Shown piece after piece: positions 6,496 to 9,815 of a stretch of DNA of 9,815 nucleotides (within the stretch, counting starts at the first letter, position 1; every line of letters begins with the position of its first letter). Position numbers and translations under genes: made by a program. The notes under the pieces were generated by a model. That model searched no databases. It saw nothing but the letters and a program-made list of their open reading frames with translations, and had not been told where the DNA came from. The stretch is from assembly GCA_001799045.1 (NCBI GenBank), contig MGRY01000002.1, positions 2,329-12,143 of the forward strand. Direction: 5' to 3'. The stretch is from Deltaproteobacteria bacterium RIFCSPLOWO2_02_56_12 (lineage in GTDB: Bacteria > Desulfobacterota > Binatia > UBA9968).

Positions 6496-7749
6496 CTATG
6501 CACTCTCTGCCGCCTTGCTATAAACGATAATCGGGGCCTCGTTACGGGTCGCCACCTCTTCGGAGATGATCACTTCCTTAATAGTCGGCTGGGAAGGCAT
6601 TTCATACATGACATCGAGCATGATGTTCTCCAGAATCGCCCTGAGACCCCGGGCCCCCGATTTCCTCTTCATAGCCTCTCGCGCAATCGCCCGAAGCGCC
6701 TCTTCGGTAAACTTGAGGTGCACACTTTCCATATCAAAGAGTTTACAATACTGTTTGGTCAGCGCGTTCTTCGGCTCCTTTAATATGCGCACCAACGCGG
6801 TCTCATCCAGCTCATCGAGGGTGGCCAGGACAGGCAGCCGGCCAATGAACTCCGGGATGAGTCCGAACTTTAGCAAGTCCTCGGGCTGGACCTCGTGCAG
6901 CAGTTCGGTGGCCCGTCTCCCGTCCCGCTCTTCAATGTCGCCTCCAAAACCCATGCGCTTGCGCCCTGTCCGTCTGCGAATAATATCTTCCAAACCAACG
7001 AACGCCCCGCCGCAGAGAAAGAGGATGTTGGTTGTGTCCACCTGGAGAAATTCCTGTTGCGGATGCTTCCTTCCTCCCTTGGGCGGCACACTTGCCATGG
7101 TCCCCTCAATGATTTTCAGCAGTGCCTGCTGCACCCCCTCGCCAGAGACATCCCTGGTGATGGAGGGGTTGTCCGACTTGCGCGAGATCTTATCGATCTC
7201 ATCGATGTACACGATCCCCCGCTGCGCCTTTTCCACATCATAGTCCGCCGACTGAAGGAGATTCAGGATGATGTTCTCGACGTCCTCTCCGACATAACCT
7301 GCCTCGGTGAGGCTCGTCGCATCGGCAATGGTAAATGGCACTTGAAGAAAACGCGCCAGAGTCTGAGCCAGAAGCGTTTTTCCCGAACCCGTCGGGCCAA
7401 GCAGCAGGATGTTGCTCTTCTGTAGCTCCACATCACCCGTCACCATCTGGCTGTCGATCCTCTTATAATGGTTGTGAACCGCCACCGCTAAGATCTTCTT
7501 CGCCCTCTCCTGACCAATGACATACTGATCCAGCACCCTCTTAATCTCCGCCGGCTTGGGGACAGTGGAAGAAGAAGCCAGGGCCTCTTCGTGATCGCAC
7601 TCCTCCGCTATGATATCGTTACAAAGGTCGATGCATTCATCACAGATGTATACCGTCGGACCCGCGATGAGCTTGCGGACTTCGTCCTGGCTCTTGCCAC
7701 AAAAAGAACAAACCAGATTTCCTGACCGGTCATCACCGTGCTTTGGCAT
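6496..7749 (-). CDS. clpX: ClpX, ATPase subunit of the ClpXP protease
   Basis: AAA+ unfoldase that recognises tagged substrates, unfolds them and threads them into ClpP. The 417 residues contain, in order: the N-terminal zinc-binding domain with four cysteines (Cys14, Cys17, Cys36, Cys39); Walker A GPTGSGKT (118-125); pore-1 loop GYVG (151-154); Walker B IVYIDEIDK (179-187); pore-2 loop around RKHP (227-230); the ClpP-docking loop, here RMGFGG (about 265-270); GLIPEFIGRLPV (296-307), the conserved box VII region with the arginine finger; and sensor-2 segment GARGLRAI (365-372). All catalytic residues are present. The docking tripeptide is MGF where E. coli has IGF. The ATG at 7747-7749 has GGGGG a few bases upstream, placed in the 12-base gap after clpP. 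The arrangement clpP-clpX implies one transcript for both parts of the protease. Confidence 0.98.
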   Translation of the reverse strand: MPKHGDDRSGNLVCSFCGKSQDEVRKLIAGPTVYICDECIDLCNDIIAEECDHEEALASSSTVPKPAEIKRVLDQYVIGQERAKKILAVAVHNHYKRIDSQMVTGDVELQKSNILLLGPTGSGKTLLAQTLARFLQVPFTIADATSLTEAGYVGEDVENIILNLLQSADYDVEKAQRGIVYIDEIDKISRKSDNPSITRDVSGEGVQQALLKIIEGTMASVPPKGGRKHPQQEFLQVDTTNILFLCGGAFVGLEDIIRRRTGRKRMGFGGDIEERDGRRATELLHEVQPEDLLKFGLIPEFIGRLPVLATLDELDETALVRILKEPKNALTKQYCKLFDMESVHLKFTEEALRAIAREAMKRKSGARGLRAILENIMLDVMYEMPSQPTIKEVIISEEVATRNEAPIIVYSKAAESA

Positions 7750-7761
7750 AGTACCCCCGAC

Positions 7762-8361
7762 TCACTTCTTATTGCCTTCCGGCCGATTCACGATTACCTC
7801 GTCGACCAATCCGTACTCTAGAGCCTGCTTGCCGGTCATGAAGAGGTCCCGGTCCGTATCCTTTTCGATCTTCTTAAGGCTCTGACCCGTATGCTTCATA
7901 AGAATGTCGTTGAGCTCCTCCCTCATACGCAGGATCTCTCGCGCCTGAATCTCCACGTCTGCCGCCGTCCCCTGGAACCCTCCCAAGGGCTGATGGACCA
8001 TAATCCGTGAATGGGGAAGGGCATATCTCTTCCCTTTGGTCCCCGCAGCCAAAAGCACCGCTCCCATGCTGGCGGCCTGTCCCACGCAGACCGTGGAGAT
8101 CTGAGGTCTAACATACTGCATGGTATCGTAAATGGCGAGGCCTGCGGTTACAGATCCCCCCGGCGTGTTGATATAGAAATAGACATCCCGCTCCGGATCC
8201 TCGGATTCCAAAAAAAGCAGTTGCGCGGTGACCACGTTCGCCACATCGTCCGTAATTACCGTTCCCAAAAAGACGATCCGGTCTTTGAGCAGGCGGGAAT
8301 AAATATCATAGGCCCTTTCTCCTCGCCCCGTTTGCTCAACTACGATAGGAATGAAATTCAT
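7762..8361 (-). CDS. clpP: ClpP, proteolytic subunit of Clp proteases
   Basis: Serine peptidase that forms a barrel of two heptameric rings and works with ClpX (encoded next) and possibly ClpA or ClpC. The 199 residues begin MNFIPIVVEQTGRGERAYDI, the standard N-terminus that forms the axial pore and ends in the YDIYSRLL motif. The catalytic triad is complete: Ser98 in GQAASMG, His123 in MVHQPLGG, and Asp172 in KDTDRD. The position and spacing match E. coli. Only a short propeptide, if any, is expected. The ATG at 8359-8361 lacks a clear Shine-Dalgarno; the nearest purine run, GGGGAAG, is about 15 bases upstream. The tig stop is 32 bases before the start, so tig and clpP are probably cotranscribed. 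Confidence 0.98.
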   Translation of the reverse strand: MNFIPIVVEQTGRGERAYDIYSRLLKDRIVFLGTVITDDVANVVTAQLLFLESEDPERDVYFYINTPGGSVTAGLAIYDTMQYVRPQISTVCVGQAASMGAVLLAAGTKGKRYALPHSRIMVHQPLGGFQGTAADVEIQAREILRMREELNDILMKHTGQSLKKIEKDTDRDLFMTGKQALEYGLVDEVIVNRPEGNKK

Positions 8362-8393
8362 TTTTTCAGGGACTTCCCCACAGTTGGAATATT

Positions 8394-9710
8394 TTAGCTT
8401 TTTTTCTCTTTCGCATCAATGGGTGGCGCCATTTCTTTTACTTTGGCATGCTCAAGCAAAAAAACGAGAGTCCGATCAAAGATCATCTGCGAGCGGAGGT
8501 CCTCTCGGGCATCCTCCCGGCGATAGATCTCGCGTATCGTTGCGCCTTTTTCGCCCGCGGAGCGGGCCACCTCTTCAACCTTCTCCTGGATTTCTTTGTC
8601 TGAGATTTCGATTTTCTCAAGCGAGGCGATTTTTTCAATCAGCAGCGTCGCCTTTACCTGGCGCAGCGCCTGGGGCTCGATCTCCTCCCGCATCTGCTCT
8701 ACGGACGTTCCGGACCTGGAGGAGGCTGCTCCCTGATTGGCAAGGCGGCTCTGATTCCGCTCCATGAGATAGCGGACCTGATGATCCACCATCGCCGGCG
8801 GGACCTCAAACGGATGGGCGTCAATCAAACGGGTAAGAATCTGTTCTTTGAGGCCGCTCTCTTGAATCGCTTGGACTTCGTTCTCCAATCGAACGCGAAT
8901 TTTTTGCTTCAACTCTTCAAGAGAGGCGCATTCCCCGTGGTCCTTGGCAAACTCATCGTCGAGAGGGGGCAGGATCTTTCTTTTGATTTCCCGAACGGTC
9001 ACGGAAAACACCGCCGCTTTCCCCGCCAGCTCCCGGTTAAAGTAATCTTCAGGATACGCAACGCTAATAGTATGTTCGCCATTCTTTTTCAACCCAATAA
9101 GGGCCTCTTCAAACTGCGGCAAAGCGTTTTCTCCGCCTACCTCCACGTAATAGTTCTCACCTTTTCCCCCAGGAAACGTTTTCCCATCAACCGAGCCGAC
9201 AAAATCGATGGCCACAAAGTCTCCTCGCTCCACGTGGTCACGATCTTCCACGGGTTCGAGATGAGCATGGGTTTCCTGGAGATGGCGCAGGGCGCTTTCT
9301 ATCTGCGCCTCTTCTACCGAGAGCTTCACCCTCTCCACCTCCCGCCCTAAATAGTTTTTGACATCGACCTCCGGCTTGACCTGAAGCAGCGCTGAAAAGG
9401 TAAAAGCCTTTCCCTCTTCGAAATCATTAGCCTCCACCTCAGGACGAGAAACCACCTGGAGCCCCCGCTCCCTCATGACTTCGCCAAGGGAACGCTCCAC
9501 CAGCCGCTGGAGCACTTGCCCCCTAACCTCGTCCCCGTACAGGCGCTTCAGAACGGAGTGTGGCGCCTTCCCAGGGCGGAATCCCTTGATCTTTGTGCGC
9601 TGACTTAGACTCTCGTAGGCACGGACAAACTCCTCGTTAACGGTATTTGCCGGGAGTTCGACCCGAACCTTACGCTGAACCGGGCTAACCGTATCGACAT
9701 CAATCTTCAT
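8394..9710 (-). CDS. tig: Trigger factor, ribosome-associated chaperone
   Basis: Chaperone that sits at the ribosome exit tunnel and holds nascent chains; it also has peptidyl-prolyl isomerase activity. I place the start at ATG 9708-9710, giving 438 residues (E. coli has 432) and the N-terminus MKIDVDTVSPVQRKV. With this start the ribosome-docking loop GFRPGKAP falls at residues 43-50, the same numbers as in E. coli. The FKBP-like domain covers about 161-243 (GDFVAIDFVGSVDG onward), and the helical C-terminal chaperone domain runs from about 250 to the end. The frame stays open back to 9767, but the extra residues (GVRIPPLAP) are the tRNA-Leu sequence read in frame. An intermediate ATG at 9731 is possible. 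Neither start has a well-spaced Shine-Dalgarno. The tRNA 3' end lies 27 bases upstream. Confidence 0.96.
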   Translation of the reverse strand: MKIDVDTVSPVQRKVRVELPANTVNEEFVRAYESLSQRTKIKGFRPGKAPHSVLKRLYGDEVRGQVLQRLVERSLGEVMRERGLQVVSRPEVEANDFEEGKAFTFSALLQVKPEVDVKNYLGREVERVKLSVEEAQIESALRHLQETHAHLEPVEDRDHVERGDFVAIDFVGSVDGKTFPGGKGENYYVEVGGENALPQFEEALIGLKKNGEHTISVAYPEDYFNRELAGKAAVFSVTVREIKRKILPPLDDEFAKDHGECASLEELKQKIRVRLENEVQAIQESGLKEQILTRLIDAHPFEVPPAMVDHQVRYLMERNQSRLANQGAASSRSGTSVEQMREEIEPQALRQVKATLLIEKIASLEKIEISDKEIQEKVEEVARSAGEKGATIREIYRREDAREDLRSQMIFDRTLVFLLEHAKVKEMAPPIDAKEKKS

Positions 9711-9737
9711 CGGGATTTGAACAACTTCCATGCCTTC

Positions 9738-9815
9738 TGGTGCGAGAGGGGGGATTCGAACCCCCACGGTTGCCCGCTAGATCCTAAGTCTAGTGCGTCT
9801 GCCAATTCCGCCACT
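9738..9815 (-). tRNA. tRNA-Leu (anticodon TAG), 5' end cut by the window
   Basis: The minus strand shows a class II tRNA with a long variable arm (GGGCAACCGT region). The T arm has GGGGG TTCGAAT CCCCC, and the acceptor 3' strand CTCTCGC is followed by A73 and an encoded CCA (9738-9740). The anticodon stem CTAGA/TCTAG carries loop CTTAGGA with anticodon TAG, which reads CUN leucine codons. The last two acceptor bases of the 5' strand (AG) are visible. About five bases, expected to be GCGAG by pairing, lie beyond the window edge. The tRNA directly precedes tig. Confidence 0.95.

Noticed and set aside
6483..6503. GTG start for lon at 6503
   Set aside because: The extra seven residues would encode the strong G-run ribosome site, and the next ATG gives the usual family start.
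6566..7425. Long overlapping plus-strand frames opposite clpX
   Set aside because: They are low-complexity Ser- and Arg-rich shadows of clpX with no sign of their own selection or ribosome sites.
8351..9350. Plus-strand frames opposite tig and the clpP-tig junction
   Set aside because: They are shadows of tig; one crosses the intergenic gap only by chance and has a low-complexity Pro- and Arg-rich product.
1..9815. CRISPR array, insertion sequence, toxin-antitoxin or defence genes
   Set aside because: No regularly spaced repeats, transposase motifs or unknown small gene pairs were seen; all coding space is taken by recognised core genes.

Overview
This is an ordinary bacterial housekeeping region. 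It holds nine complete or partial protein genes in the current core genome sense (lptG, argC, rpsI, rplM, hup, lon, clpX, clpP, tig), plus the tail of lptF and three tRNA genes. The lipopolysaccharide export permeases LptF and LptG imply a Gram-negative cell with an outer membrane. The order tRNA-Leu, tig, clpP, clpX, lon, hup, tRNA-Val, tRNA-Asp, rplM, rpsI, argC is familiar from deltaproteobacterial lineages and related deep groups such as Nitrospirota or NC10. I cannot place the organism more closely from sequence alone. GC looks moderate, roughly mid-50s percent by eye.

Layout. Positions 1-1303 run on the plus strand: the last 61 codons of lptF, then lptG. Everything from 1313 to 9815 runs on the minus strand, so lptG and argC converge with only 9 bases between their stop codons. 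Read in the minus direction from the right edge, there is a tRNA-Leu(TAG) cut by the window end, then tig, clpP, clpX and lon, tightly packed with gaps of 32, 12 and 13 bases. A 109-base gap follows with a good sigma70-type promoter for hup. After hup come tRNA-Val(TAC) and tRNA-Asp(GTC), separated by a 111-base spacer that carries inverted heptamer repeats. Then come rplM, rpsI and argC, closely spaced or overlapping.

How the genes work together. tig, clpP, clpX and lon form a protein quality control block: a ribosome-bound folding chaperone, the two halves of the ClpXP protease, and the Lon protease. HU is a nucleoid protein that follows this block under its own promoter. rplM and rpsI encode one protein of each ribosomal subunit and are almost certainly cotranslated. 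argC, the third step of arginine synthesis, starts on a TTG codon overlapping the rpsI stop, so it probably depends on ribosomal operon transcription. LptF and LptG form the membrane part of the LPS extractor.

I found no mobile element, CRISPR array, defence gene or unknown protein gene, and no stretch over 300 bases without a gene. I do not see a previously undescribed system here. The least explained sequence is the heptamer inverted repeat between the two tRNAs. Several gene starts look earlier than real if simply taken as the longest open frame (tig, lon, rplM); I give the starts I consider correct and say why.
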